Positions 1 to 8,422 of a stretch of DNA of 64,000 bases are shown here, one piece after another. How positions within the stretch are numbered: the stretch's first letter is position 1; every line of letters begins with the position of its first letter. Origin of the DNA: Lachnospiraceae bacterium AB2028 (GTDB taxonomy: Bacteria > Bacillota > Clostridia > Lachnospirales > Lachnospiraceae). Under the pieces are notes generated by a model. That model did no database searches, was not told the DNA's origin, and was given only the letters and a program-made list of their open reading frames with translations. Made by a program: the position numbers and the translations under genes. Location: positions 1 to 64,000 of the forward strand of contig JHYJ01000012.1 in NCBI GenBank assembly GCA_000621425.1, in the 5' to 3' direction.

Positions 1-55
1 TAGTGATAAAGCAATCATGCTTATCTTTAGCGACATCAATTCCTACAAAAATCAT
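1..55 (-). CDS. IS110-family transposase, N-terminal fragment (window edge)
   Basis: Only the first 18 codons are in the window. The start codon is at 55-53 on the minus strand with a strong ribosome binding site (aaggaggt on that strand, about 61-68). The peptide begins MIFVGIDVAKDKHDCFIT. The first Asp of the GIDVAKDKHD stretch matches the N-terminal RuvC-like DEDD motif of IS110-family transposases/recombinases. The rest lies left of the window, so integrity of the enzyme and element cannot be judged. It is transcribed away from the xylulokinase gene. The family call rests on this short but characteristic motif and on the long untranslated stretch before it. Confidence 0.72.
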   Translation of the reverse strand, partial: MIFVGIDVAKDKHDCFIT

Positions 56-68
56 ATAGGACCTCCTT

Positions 69-247
69 AAAATAGATTGATACTGTTTTAAGATCCACAG
101 GGCTCTTTGCAATCGTAACCTACTTCTTGATAAACCGTCATGCGGTAACTAACTGATTAACAAATAAACAAAGAGACTGTGGTTGGAGCCTTTCGAAAAC
201 CATTAAGTGGTAGGAGACATTCACCAATCCACAGTATCTTAAAATAG
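69..247 (-). ncRNA. IS110 untranslated end, candidate bridge RNA
   Basis: About 180 bases lie between the transposase start and the presumed element end. On the minus strand they can fold into two consecutive stem-loops. One pairs 224-235 with 176-186 around a loop holding a smaller hairpin (199-211). The second pairs 169-175 with 103-109 perfectly (seven pairs) around about 59 bases that contain a further hairpin near 133-145. A 10-base direct repeat, cttaaaatag, stands at 66-75 and 238-247. IS110-group elements are known to encode a bridge RNA of similar size just upstream of the transposase, with target- and donor-binding loops. Position, size and the two-loop plan fit. Exact ends and guide loops cannot be fixed without the other element end. 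Confidence 0.55.
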
Positions 248-314
248 CATAGTCAAACCTATAGAAAAGGTAAAGAACGACTATGACTTTATATAATAGT
301 AGGAGGTTAATAAA

Positions 315-1775
315 ATGTTTATAGGTGTTGATCTTGGTACATCCGCAGTTAAGCTGCTTGCCATGAGTAATGAGGGAGAGATCCTTAAAACCGTATCAGT
401 TGAATATCCCATCAGTTTTCCTCAGTCCGGATGGTCTGAGCAGAATCCCGAGGACTGGTATAAGGGAACAATCGAGGGTATAGGAAAGCTCCTTGAGTCA
501 GTTTCCGACAAGACTGTTGACGGTATCGGCGTTGGCGGACAGATGCATGGGTTAGTCATTCTTGATGAAAATGACAATGTTATAAGGCCTGCGATCCTTT
601 GGAATGACGGAAGGACCACCAAGGAAACAGATTATCTCAATACTGTAATCGGACAGGACAAGCTGTCGGAATATACCGGCAATATTGCATTTGCAGGTTT
701 CACGGCACCGAAGGTACTCTGGGTTAAAGAGAATGAGCCTGAGAACTTTGCAAAGATCAGCAAATTGATGCTGCCTAAGGATTATATCGTATACAAACTT
801 ACAGGCGCTTATGTGTCTGACTATTCGGATGCATCCGGAATGCTGCTACTTGATGTTAAGAATAAATGCTGGTCAAAAGAGATGCTTGAGATATGCGGAA
901 TTTCCAATATATCAATGCCTGAACTTCATGAGAGCTTTGACGTAGTTGGAGAAGTTAAGCCTGAAGTGTGTACACAGCTGGGGATTACTGGTACACCTAA
1001 GGTTGTTGCAGGCGCAGGTGATAATGCGGCAGCAGCAATCGGAACAGGAACAGTAGGCGCCGGAAGATGCAATATTTCACTGGGCACATCCGGAACTATC
1101 TTTATATCAAATGATAAGTTTTCTGTTGATGATAAGAATTCTCTTCATTCATTTGCACATGCGGACGGCGGTTTCCATCTTATGGGCTGCATGCTTTCCG
1201 CTGCATCATGCAATAAGTGGTGGATGGATGAAATCCTTAAGGACAAGGATTATGCAGGAAACCAGGCAGTAATCACAAAACTTGGTGAAAACAATGTTTT
1301 CTTCCTTCCTTACCTTATGGGTGAGAGATCGCCTCATAACGATCCTTTGGTAAGGGCAGGATTCCTGGGAATGAGCATGGATACCACAAGGGAAGATATG
1401 GTTTTGGCTGTTCTGGAAGGTGTTGCTTTCGGACTCAGGGATTCCCTGGAAGTTGCAAGGAGCCTTGGCGTAGAGATAAACATTTCCAATATATGCGGCG
1501 GTGGAGCTAAGAGCCCGTTATGGAGAAGGATAATTGCCAATGTAATGAACATAAGCCTTGAAATCCAGGAGAATGATGAAGGACCGGCACTTGGCGGAGC
1601 AATCCTTGCAGCTGTCGGATGTGGGAAATTTGCAAATGTTGAGGCTGCAACATCACAGTTAGTTAAGGTTAAGGAAGTTATCAAGCCGGAGCCTGAATTA
1701 GTGGCTAAATACGAAGAAAAGTATGCCACATTCAAGAAACTGTATCCTACAGTTAAAGATCTTTACAAGGCGTGA
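315..1775 (+). CDS. xylB: Xylulokinase
   Basis: FGGY-family sugar kinase of 486 residues, the usual length for XylB. It phosphorylates D-xylulose to xylulose 5-phosphate with ATP, feeding the pentose phosphate pathway in the cytoplasm. The N-terminal phosphate loop reads GVDLGTSAVKLL, followed by QMHGLV. AGAGDNAAAAIG carries the likely catalytic Asp, and SLGTSGTIFIS and GGGAKSPLW complete the ATP site. The start has an aggagg site at 301-306, 8 bases upstream. Aldose epimerase follows after 24 bases, so the two are probably cotranscribed. No good promoter is visible in the short gap to the IS110 end, so that insertion may have separated the gene from earlier partners such as xylA. Another FGGY substrate is possible but less likely. 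Confidence 0.88.
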   Translation: MFIGVDLGTSAVKLLAMSNEGEILKTVSVEYPISFPQSGWSEQNPEDWYKGTIEGIGKLLESVSDKTVDGIGVGGQMHGLVILDENDNVIRPAILWNDGRTTKETDYLNTVIGQDKLSEYTGNIAFAGFTAPKVLWVKENEPENFAKISKLMLPKDYIVYKLTGAYVSDYSDASGMLLLDVKNKCWSKEMLEICGISNISMPELHESFDVVGEVKPEVCTQLGITGTPKVVAGAGDNAAAAIGTGTVGAGRCNISLGTSGTIFISNDKFSVDDKNSLHSFAHADGGFHLMGCMLSAASCNKWWMDEILKDKDYAGNQAVITKLGENNVFFLPYLMGERSPHNDPLVRAGFLGMSMDTTREDMVLAVLEGVAFGLRDSLEVARSLGVEINISNICGGGAKSPLWRRIIANVMNISLEIQENDEGPALGGAILAAVGCGKFANVEAATSQLVKVKEVIKPEPELVAKYEEKYATFKKLYPTVKDLYKA

Positions 1776-1799
1776 GCGCTAAAAAGGAGGCAGGGTAAA

Positions 1800-2855
1800 A
1801 TGAGCGTTAATGTGTTTGGCAAGACGAAGGATGGTGAGATCGTCAACGCCTATACCATAAGAAACAGTTCCGGAATGACAGCAACCATAATAAGTTTTGG
1901 CGCAACTGTTACAAATCTGTTTGTACCGGACAAAAACGGTGAACTGACAGATGTTCAGCTTGGATATGACAGTCTTAGTGAATACGAGCAGGGATGTGCG
2001 TTTTTTGGAGCAATAATAGGCAGAAATGCCAACCGTGTAAAGGACGGAAAGGTTGTTATCGATGGCGCGACATACCAGATGGACTGCAATGATAATGAAA
2101 ACAATCTTCACAGCGGTTATAACGGAACTGACAAAAAAGTGTGGACGGTTCTTCCCCAGGAGAATGAAGCCTGCATCACTATGATGTGCAAGACTAACGA
2201 CTTAGAGCAGGGACTTCCCGGCGGGCTGACCATGACCGTTACTTATTCGTTAAGTGAGGATAATGAGCTTAGGATCACCTATGATGCGATTCCTGACAAA
2301 AAGACCGTTATCAATATGACAAGCCATATGTATTTTAACCTGAAGGGACATAATAAAGGTTCCATAGAGGATCATATTCTTACCCTTTATGCAGATGCTT
2401 ACAATCCGGTGGTTAATGCGAAATCCATTCCTACAGGTGAAAATGCTCCGGTTGAAGGCACTGTCTTTGATTTCCGCAGCCCCAAGCAGATCGGCAAGGA
2501 TATCAATGCAGATGATGTTCAGCTGGATTACGTAGGCGGATACGACCATAACTATGTGGTAAATGGCGGTACGGGAAATATAAGGCGTTTTGCCACCTTA
2601 TATTCAGAGGAAAGCGGAATCTGCATGGAGCTTTTCTCTGATCAGACCGGAACACAGTTCTATTCAGGCAACCTTATCGGCGAACAGAATGGTAAAGGCG
2701 GCGCGAAGTACACTGATCGCAGCGGAATGTGCTTAGAACCGCAATATATACCAAATGCAATGAACTTTTTTGAGGAATCAGATGTAAAATCGCCGATATT
2801 TGACAAGGATGAGCATTATCATTCTGAAAGTATTTACAGATTTTCCGTTAAGTAA
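1800..2855 (+). CDS. galM: Aldose 1-epimerase (mutarotase)
   Basis: 351-residue GalM-family protein that interconverts the alpha and beta anomers of free aldoses in the cytoplasm. Expected active-site features are visible: NNLHSGYNG with the first catalytic His region, TSHMYFNLKGH with the second His, DHNYVVN, and CLEPQYIPNAMN with the catalytic Glu. A ribosome binding site (aaaggagg, about 1782-1789) lies before the ATG. It follows the xylulokinase gene directly and precedes a sugar importer, which suggests that anomers of an imported pentose or oligosaccharide product are balanced before phosphorylation. Confidence 0.9.
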   Translation: MSVNVFGKTKDGEIVNAYTIRNSSGMTATIISFGATVTNLFVPDKNGELTDVQLGYDSLSEYEQGCAFFGAIIGRNANRVKDGKVVIDGATYQMDCNDNENNLHSGYNGTDKKVWTVLPQENEACITMMCKTNDLEQGLPGGLTMTVTYSLSEDNELRITYDAIPDKKTVINMTSHMYFNLKGHNKGSIEDHILTLYADAYNPVVNAKSIPTGENAPVEGTVFDFRSPKQIGKDINADDVQLDYVGGYDHNYVVNGGTGNIRRFATLYSEESGICMELFSDQTGTQFYSGNLIGEQNGKGGAKYTDRSGMCLEPQYIPNAMNFFEESDVKSPIFDKDEHYHSESIYRFSVK

Positions 2856-2946
2856 TTTAAATTTTTTGGTAACAGTTTCTTAAATAATGAGCAACATTTG
2901 TTAAAAGTTTCGCAATAATTGATAAGTAATGATTTAGCACCTTTTG

Positions 2947-2952
2947 TATAAT
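2947..2952 (+). promoter_or_regulatory. Possible -10 element of the sugar ABC operon
   Basis: A perfect tataat hexamer lies about 90 bases before the binding-protein gene, in the 184-base AT-rich gap after galM. No convincing -35 hexamer is found at 16-18 bases, so this is a weak call. I saw no clear catabolite-responsive element. Confidence 0.35.
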
Positions 2953-3039
2953 GTTGAATGTAGGGAAATATGGGACGGAAATTCTTTTAGGATATGAGAG
3001 TTCTGAGAGGGTTTCCAAAGTATTAAGGAGGTTAAAAGA

Positions 3040-4479
3040 ATGAAAGTATTCAAGCGTGCTATGGCCATTGCACTTAGTGCATGTATGGTAGCATCAATGA
3101 CCGCTGGATGTACCGGCAACACCGGTGATCCCGGAACAGGTACTGGCGATCCCGGTACAGGTACAACCGAAACAGGTGACACAGGCGAGACAGGCGAGCC
3201 CGGTGGCGCATCTGCAGAGGGCGGCACAATCAATGTTTGGGCATTCACAGACGAAGTTCCCGGCATGATCGAGAAGTTCAAGGAAGCTCATCCTGATTTC
3301 AACTATGAGATCAACACAACAATCATCGCTACAACAGAAGGTGCTTATCAGCCTGCACTTGACCAGGCACTTGCAGCAGGCGGAGCAGATGCTCCTGATA
3401 TCTACTGCGCAGAGGCAGCATTCGTTCTGAAGTATACAAAGGGTGATATGGCATCTTTCGCTTGCCCTTATGATGATCTCGGAATCGACACTCAGGCTAA
3501 GATCGACGAAGCACAGATCGCTCAGTACACAGTTGATATCGGAACAAATCCGGACGGCAAGGTTGTTGGTCTCGGATATCAGGCAACCGGCGGTGCGTTC
3601 ATCTACAGACGTTCAATCGCTAAGGAAGTATTCGGAACAGATGATCCTGATGAAATCGCTAAGATCATCGGCTCAGGTTCACAGAACTGGGATAAGTTCT
3701 ATGAAGCAGCTGCAACACTTAAGGATAGCGGATACGGTATCGTTTCCGGTGACGGTGATATCTGGCACGCTATCGAGAACAGCTCAGATCAGGGCTGGAT
3801 CGTAGATGGCAAGTTAGTTATCGATCCTAAGAGAGAAGCATTCCTTGACTACTCTATGGAACTCATGGAGAACGATTATCACAATGATACTCAGGACTGG
3901 TCAGATGCATGGTTCGCAGATATGAAGGGCGAAGGCTCAAAGGGTATCTTCGGTTTCTTCGGTCCTGCATGGCTCATCAACTACACACTTGCTCCTAACT
4001 GCGGTGGTACAGCTGTTGGTGAAGGAACATACGGTGACTGGGCAGTTTGCGCACCTCCCGTTGGTTTCTTCTGGGGCGGCACATGGGTAATCGCTAACAA
4101 GGATTCCGAGAAGAAGGAAGCTGTTGGACAGATCATCGAGTGGATCACACTTGACTGCACAGAAGACGGTCTTCAGTATAAGTGGGCTAACGGTACTCTT
4201 AACGGCGAAGGCGGCACAAAGGACTGCGTAGCTTCCGCAACAGTTATGGCTATGTCAGACGGAACACTTGATTTCCTTGGCGGACAGAACATGTTCGATG
4301 TATTCGGCGAAGCTAACAGCTATGCAAACGGTAAGAACCTTACTCAGTATGATGAGACGATCAACCAGTATTGGAGAGATCAGGTACGTCAGTACACATC
4401 AGGTCAGAAGACCAGAGATCAGGCAATCGCTGATTTCAAGCAGAACGTAGCTGCTAACCTTGACGTAACAGTAGAATAA
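3040..4479 (+). CDS. Sugar ABC transporter substrate-binding lipoprotein (CUT1 type)
   Basis: 479-residue extracellular solute-binding protein, family 1. The signal peptide ends in a lipobox (MTAGC, lipidated Cys about residue 24). A low-complexity Gly/Thr/Pro tether spans residues 27-56, then comes the mature domain starting with INVWAFTDEVPGMIEKF, typical of carbohydrate-binding proteins of this family. The start has an aaggagg site 9 bases upstream. It should sit on the outer membrane face and deliver sugar to the two permeases downstream. Neighbours xylB and galM point to a pentose or xylo-oligosaccharide, but that is inference. No ATPase gene is present, so a shared MsmX/UgpC-like ATPase elsewhere is expected. 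Codon use resembles that of a highly expressed gene. Confidence 0.88.
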   Translation: MKVFKRAMAIALSACMVASMTAGCTGNTGDPGTGTGDPGTGTTETGDTGETGEPGGASAEGGTINVWAFTDEVPGMIEKFKEAHPDFNYEINTTIIATTEGAYQPALDQALAAGGADAPDIYCAEAAFVLKYTKGDMASFACPYDDLGIDTQAKIDEAQIAQYTVDIGTNPDGKVVGLGYQATGGAFIYRRSIAKEVFGTDDPDEIAKIIGSGSQNWDKFYEAAATLKDSGYGIVSGDGDIWHAIENSSDQGWIVDGKLVIDPKREAFLDYSMELMENDYHNDTQDWSDAWFADMKGEGSKGIFGFFGPAWLINYTLAPNCGGTAVGEGTYGDWAVCAPPVGFFWGGTWVIANKDSEKKEAVGQIIEWITLDCTEDGLQYKWANGTLNGEGGTKDCVASATVMAMSDGTLDFLGGQNMFDVFGEANSYANGKNLTQYDETINQYWRDQVRQYTSGQKTRDQAIADFKQNVAANLDVTVE

Positions 4480-4510
4480 TTATTACAGTATTACAGTAGA
4501 ATAATTATTA
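4468..4510 (+). repeat. 18-base direct repeat at the 3' end of the binding-protein gene
   Basis: The sequence acagtagaataattatta occurs at 4468-4485 and again at 4493-4510, the first copy running through the stop codon. It looks like a local duplication of the gene end and its early 3' UTR. Confidence 0.85.
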
Positions 4511-4521
4511 AAAATGATGAA

Positions 4522-4550
4522 GGGGCGATGGAACGAGCTTCCATCGCCCT
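4522..4550 (+). terminator. Intra-operon hairpin between binding protein and permeases
   Basis: A 12-13 base-pair GC-rich stem (4522-4533 with 4539-4550) and a five-base loop is followed by aatttta. It can act as a partial terminator or as a 3' stabiliser, a known way to give more binding protein than permease in ABC operons. Confidence 0.7.
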
Positions 4551-4596
4551 AATTTTAAACAAAACAGAAACAACCAATTAACTTACGGAGGTTAAA

Positions 4597-5568
4597 ATGA
4601 GAAAGAAGAAGACCGGTATGGTCAAATATGGCAAATATGGTTATATTTTCAGTCTTCCTTTTGCGATTGCCTTCCTTGTATTTCAGCTTTATCCTATCCT
4701 TTTCACTGCCTTTATCGGATTTACTGATCTGAAGGGCGTGGTACCCGGTGAAATTCATATCCTTGAAAATCCGTTTGAAAATTTCCAGCAGGTATTAACC
4801 AATCCTGTATTTCAGGGTGCTCTTGGAAATACATTTCTTATCTGGCTGTGTAACTTCATACCTCAGTTAAGCTTGGCACTTCTGCTGACAGCGTGGTTTA
4901 CGGATAGAAGGTGGAAGCTTAAGGGGCAGGGAATATATAAGGTACTTATCTACATGCCTAACATTATAACAGCGGCTACAATAGCAATTCTTTTCAAATC
5001 ACTTTTTGATTATCCTGTCAGTCCTGTAAATGATATTTTGGTGAAAGTCGGAATACTCAAAGAAGCACATAATTTCCTTATAGGTAAGGGAATGGCCAGA
5101 GGTCTTGTGGCATTCATTCAGTTCTGGATGTGGTATGGCTATACAATGCTCATCCTCATATCGGGTGTATTGGGAATCAATCCTGAAATATTTGAGGCTG
5201 CAGAAGTTGACGGTGCAAGCAGATGGCAGGTATTCTGGCAGATTACGATACCTAATATAAAGACGATACTTTTGTTTACTCTTGTAACGAGCCTTATCGG
5301 TGGTCTCAATATGTTTGATATACCGAAGCTGTTCCTTTTAGGCGGTCCTGATAATGCAACCCTGACTACATCTGTATTCATTTACAATCAGGCATTCAGT
5401 GGAAGTTATTTGTATAACAGGGCAGCTGCAGCAAGTATGATAATGTTCTTTATCATAATGTTCTTCTCATCGATCCTGTTCCTGCTGCTCAGGGAAAAGG
5501 ATACTGATGGAAAGGCAAAGTATACGGGAGCATCTAAAAAATCTGAAAAAAAAGGAGGTGAAGCATAA
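4597..5568 (+). CDS. Sugar ABC transporter permease (MalF/LacF-like)
   Basis: 323-residue membrane protein with about six hydrophobic helices. The conserved cytoplasmic EAA loop (EAAEVDGASRWQVFWQITIP, about residues 207-226) docks to the transport ATPase. It belongs to the CUT1 binding-protein-dependent permease family and forms a heterodimer with the next gene product. The ribosome binding site acggagg is 8 bases before the ATG. Its stop overlaps the start of the second permease by one base, so translation is coupled. The C-terminus is lysine-rich and cytoplasmic. Confidence 0.9.
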   Translation: MRKKKTGMVKYGKYGYIFSLPFAIAFLVFQLYPILFTAFIGFTDLKGVVPGEIHILENPFENFQQVLTNPVFQGALGNTFLIWLCNFIPQLSLALLLTAWFTDRRWKLKGQGIYKVLIYMPNIITAATIAILFKSLFDYPVSPVNDILVKVGILKEAHNFLIGKGMARGLVAFIQFWMWYGYTMLILISGVLGINPEIFEAAEVDGASRWQVFWQITIPNIKTILLFTLVTSLIGGLNMFDIPKLFLLGGPDNATLTTSVFIYNQAFSGSYLYNRAAAASMIMFFIIMFFSSILFLLLREKDTDGKAKYTGASKKSEKKGGEA

Positions 5569-6497
5569 TGGCAGATGAAGTTAAGGAGCAGTCAAATGCT
5601 GACGTGTCGGAGCAAGAGGGCAAAAAGGCTATCCGTGTCAATGTAGTTGCGGATAAGAATGCTGGAGCGAAGAACTTTATTGTAAAGTTTGGCATACATA
5701 CGGTATGTATACTGCTGGCCCTGCTCAGTATATTTCCTTTCTGGATCATGATCGTCAATTCCACCAGATCGACTGTACAGATTCAGGAACATGCATTATC
5801 GCTGATCCCGTCCACATATGTGATACAGAACTTTCAGATCCTGACCGGTAAGTCCTTCAATCCGGCTGTCGGTCTGCTGAACTCACTGATCATATCCACA
5901 GGATCGACATTACTTACTGTTTATTTCTCGTCACTCACAGCTTATGCGCTGGTAGCGTATGACTGGAAGTTAAAGAACGCATTCTTCAAGTTTATCATTG
6001 GTGTCATGATGATACCTGCACAGGTCACCATGATAGGTTTCTACCAGGCGGTATACGCAGTTGGAATGACAAACAAATTGTCAATGCTGATACTTCCCGC
6101 TATTGCGGCACCGGCTACAGTGTTCTTTATGAGACAGTATCTGTATCCTACATTATCGATGGAAATAGTACAGGCTGCACGTATTGACGGTGCGGGAGAG
6201 TTCAGGATATTCAACACCATCGTGCTTCCGATGATGAAGCCGGCTATAGCGACTCAGGCTATATTCTGTTTCGTTAACAGCTGGAACAACCTGTTTACAC
6301 CTCTCGTACTTCTTACAGACAGTAAGAAATATACGATGCCTATAATGGTCAGCCTCCTTCGCGGAGATATTTACAAGACCGAATATGGTTCAGTATATAT
6401 GGGTCTTACGCTTACGGTATTACCGCTTATCATTATATATCTGATATTATCGAAGTACATTATCGCAGGTGTAGCCCTTGGCGGTGTAAAGAGCTAA
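5568..6497 (+). CDS. Sugar ABC transporter permease (MalG/UgpE-like)
   Basis: 309-residue partner permease with a hydrophilic N-terminus of about 40 residues and six predicted helices. Its EAA loop, QAARIDGAGEFRIFNTIVLP, lies about residues 203-222. The start overlaps the previous stop (taATG), with a strong aaaggagg site about 9 bases upstream. With the preceding permease and the binding lipoprotein it makes an importer that lacks only its ATPase. The gene ends before a bidirectional terminator shared with the convergent AraC gene. Confidence 0.9.
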   Translation: MADEVKEQSNADVSEQEGKKAIRVNVVADKNAGAKNFIVKFGIHTVCILLALLSIFPFWIMIVNSTRSTVQIQEHALSLIPSTYVIQNFQILTGKSFNPAVGLLNSLIISTGSTLLTVYFSSLTAYALVAYDWKLKNAFFKFIIGVMMIPAQVTMIGFYQAVYAVGMTNKLSMLILPAIAAPATVFFMRQYLYPTLSMEIVQAARIDGAGEFRIFNTIVLPMMKPAIATQAIFCFVNSWNNLFTPLVLLTDSKKYTMPIMVSLLRGDIYKTEYGSVYMGLTLTVLPLIIIYLILSKYIIAGVALGGVKS

Positions 6498-6537
6498 AGA
6501 AAAAAACAATCTATCCCATAAGTTGGTAACGCTAAAG

Positions 6538-6577
6538 AAAAAGCATATCCGATTTGATGACGTCGGATATGCTTTTT
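6538..6577. terminator. Bidirectional terminator
   Basis: A 15 base-pair perfect stem (6538-6552 with 6563-6577) and a ten-base loop, with A-runs on the left and T-runs on the right. It can serve both the permease operon on the plus strand and the convergent regulator on the minus strand. Confidence 0.9.
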
Positions 6578-6603
6578 CGATTTAAAAATGAATTTTTTAA
6601 AAA

Positions 6604-7536
6604 TTAATCGTTGCTGTCTTCGATTGTTGCTATTCTTAGTTTCTTATATTCGCTGGGGGAATAGCTGGTATATTTCTTGAATGTCCTGCAGAAAGACGGA
6701 AGTGTGTTGAATCCGGTCTGGAATGCAATCTCGGTTACGGACATATCGGTTAAAAGCAGGTCTTCAGCAATTCTCATCCTTTTTAATGTCAGATAATCAT
6801 GGAATGTATAACCGGTCTGAAGCTTAAAAAGTCTCAGGAAATGATATTTGGAAAAACCGGTATATTCCGCAGCCTGCTCAGTGGAAATATCTTCGGAATA
6901 ATTTATATCAATATATCTGAGCAGCGCATTTATACGGTTGATGGACTGCGACAGGTTGTGTGTCTCTTCCTTTACGGCATTTTCGGAATGCTTTGCAAGC
7001 TCCGTAAAAACCTGATACATCTTGATATATACTGTGGTTTCCCAGAAGTTGCTGTTTGTAAAGTATACGGTATTCATTTCCATCAGCAGTTTGTAGACGT
7101 TGTCATATATATCAGGACATGTCTCGCTGTTGCAAAGAAAACCGTTAATAAGAAGCGGCTCTATGGTTTTGAAATCCTGGGATTTAAAGAAATGATTCAG
7201 TTCCAGAAGATATATGAACCGGACGCCGTATTCTGAGTTTACGACTTCATGCAGTGTATGGGGGGGGATGATAAGGATATCCCCCTCGTTCAGTACATAG
7301 ACCTCATTTGTTACATGGACTTCGTAATTATTTTTTACGCAAAGACACATTTCAAATGCATCATGTGAATGAATGTCGTATCCGTCGGTCTGGTTGTTGT
7401 ACCAGATCCTGATGTGAGTGGAAAGTGTATAATATACCAGCTCCTTGCTGTTTCTGACAGTTCTGAAAAAGGAAGTATCAGCATCATCAGGCTGTTTATA
7501 CTGTTCCGGTATCCCGTTTCTCTTTTTTTCTGCCAT
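6604..7536 (-). CDS. AraC-family transcriptional regulator
   Basis: 310 residues. An N-terminal cupin-like sensor domain (about residues 45-120, with HSHDAFEMCLCV and PPHTLHEV) likely binds a sugar. A C-terminal AraC DNA-binding domain (about 210-300) has two helix-turn-helix units, including MSVTEIAFQTGFNTLPSFCR and FKKYTSYSPSEYKK. The start has a G-rich ribosome binding site. It is the second gene of a minus-strand pair with the YesL-like gene and converges on the sugar importer, which is its most plausible target together with its own operon. Confidence 0.85.
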   Translation of the reverse strand: MAEKKRNGIPEQYKQPDDADTSFFRTVRNSKELVYYTLSTHIRIWYNNQTDGYDIHSHDAFEMCLCVKNNYEVHVTNEVYVLNEGDILIIPPHTLHEVVNSEYGVRFIYLLELNHFFKSQDFKTIEPLLINGFLCNSETCPDIYDNVYKLLMEMNTVYFTNSNFWETTVYIKMYQVFTELAKHSENAVKEETHNLSQSINRINALLRYIDINYSEDISTEQAAEYTGFSKYHFLRLFKLQTGYTFHDYLTLKRMRIAEDLLLTDMSVTEIAFQTGFNTLPSFCRTFKKYTSYSPSEYKKLRIATIEDSND

Positions 7537-7574
7537 AACGACAGCCCCCCATTAAATAAAAGTAAAAAAAATGT

Positions 7575-8264
7575 TTATTCGCTCTTACCCGCAGCCTGCC
7601 CCTCTATTTTGTCATAGAAAGGAACAAGGAACATGGAACAGATATAAGCAAAAAGTGCCGTAAGTATCATTCCCCACAGATACCAGGTATATAATCTGAC
7701 TTTTAGATTAAAATAATAAAGGACAAAGGGCAGTGCCCAGATAAAAAACATTTTAAACCATGCACCAAGATGGGAAATCGCAAGCACAAGGGAATTAAAT
7801 ATGATCCTTCCGGTGCTGTTATTGTATCTTGCCAGAAGCGGGAACTGAAGCGGAAATGCAAAGGCAAAAAGGAAGAATTCCACACCCACCAGTATGAACA
7901 GGAATTTTGAAAGATCATCTTCGTGTGTGATCACGTAATAATATTCGCTTGCCATAAGTGCGATATATGCCAAGTCGATAAGCCAGATTGCAGTGCCCTG
8001 CTTGAAATTTTCCTTAAAAGCTTTGATGTATTCCTTTGCAATAGGCCCCTCTTCGTTGCGTATCATTTTGTTGGTAACTGTATAAAGGGCAGTAAATGCA
8101 GTACCGATGGTAAAGATAGGGATACAGGAAACCGTGAAAAAAATGTTCAGGACGAAGAGATCGCCTAAACAGTCGAACATTTTTTTGAAACGCTGGACAG
8201 GAGTCAAAATCTGTGGCTCTTCCCGAACTTCTTCAGGTTTGTTGTTTTTTTCATTATCCGCCAT
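7575..8264 (-). CDS. YesL-like membrane protein (DUF624)
   Basis: 229 residues with about five hydrophobic helices. The N-terminal segment FKKMFDCLGDLFVLNIFF, followed by TVSCIPIFTIGTAFTALYT, is characteristic of the DUF624/YesL family. Members are often encoded next to oligosaccharide ABC importers and their regulators. The molecular role is unknown, and a part in sugar transport or its sensing is usually guessed from context. It is first in an operon with the AraC gene, 38 bases apart, under a well-formed minus-strand promoter. Confidence 0.78.
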   Translation of the reverse strand: MADNEKNNKPEEVREEPQILTPVQRFKKMFDCLGDLFVLNIFFTVSCIPIFTIGTAFTALYTVTNKMIRNEEGPIAKEYIKAFKENFKQGTAIWLIDLAYIALMASEYYYVITHEDDLSKFLFILVGVEFFLFAFAFPLQFPLLARYNNSTGRIIFNSLVLAISHLGAWFKMFFIWALPFVLYYFNLKVRLYTWYLWGMILTALFAYICSMFLVPFYDKIEGQAAGKSE

Positions 8265-8309
8265 TGTAATACCTGTACTCCATAAATTTGCCTAAAGCAA
8301 TCGTAAACC

Positions 8310-8338
8310 ATTATATTTTAATAATGACATTTTTTCAA
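8310..8338 (-). promoter_or_regulatory. Promoter of the yesL-like/araC operon
   Basis: On the minus strand a ttgaaa -35 (8333-8338) and a tataat -10 (8310-8315) are separated by exactly 17 bases. The start codon is 46 bases downstream. Confidence 0.75.
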
Positions 8339-8366
8339 CACTAGCACCCTGAACGGGTATTTCGGT

Positions 8367-8395
8367 TTAGCATAAGGGGTACACTATGGTATAAT
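8367..8395 (+). promoter_or_regulatory. Promoter of the TIR-Sel1 gene
   Basis: An extended -10 (tggtataat, hexamer 8390-8395) with a weak ttagca -35 (8367-8372) at 17-base spacing. The ATG is 28 bases after the -10. Confidence 0.6.
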
Positions 8396-8422
8396 ACAGT
8401 TTAGTGGAAAAAAGGTGGAAAC

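Noticed and set aside
292-297. tataat as -10 of xylB
   Set aside because: It is only a few bases before the ribosome binding site, so a transcript starting there would lack the site; no -35 matches.
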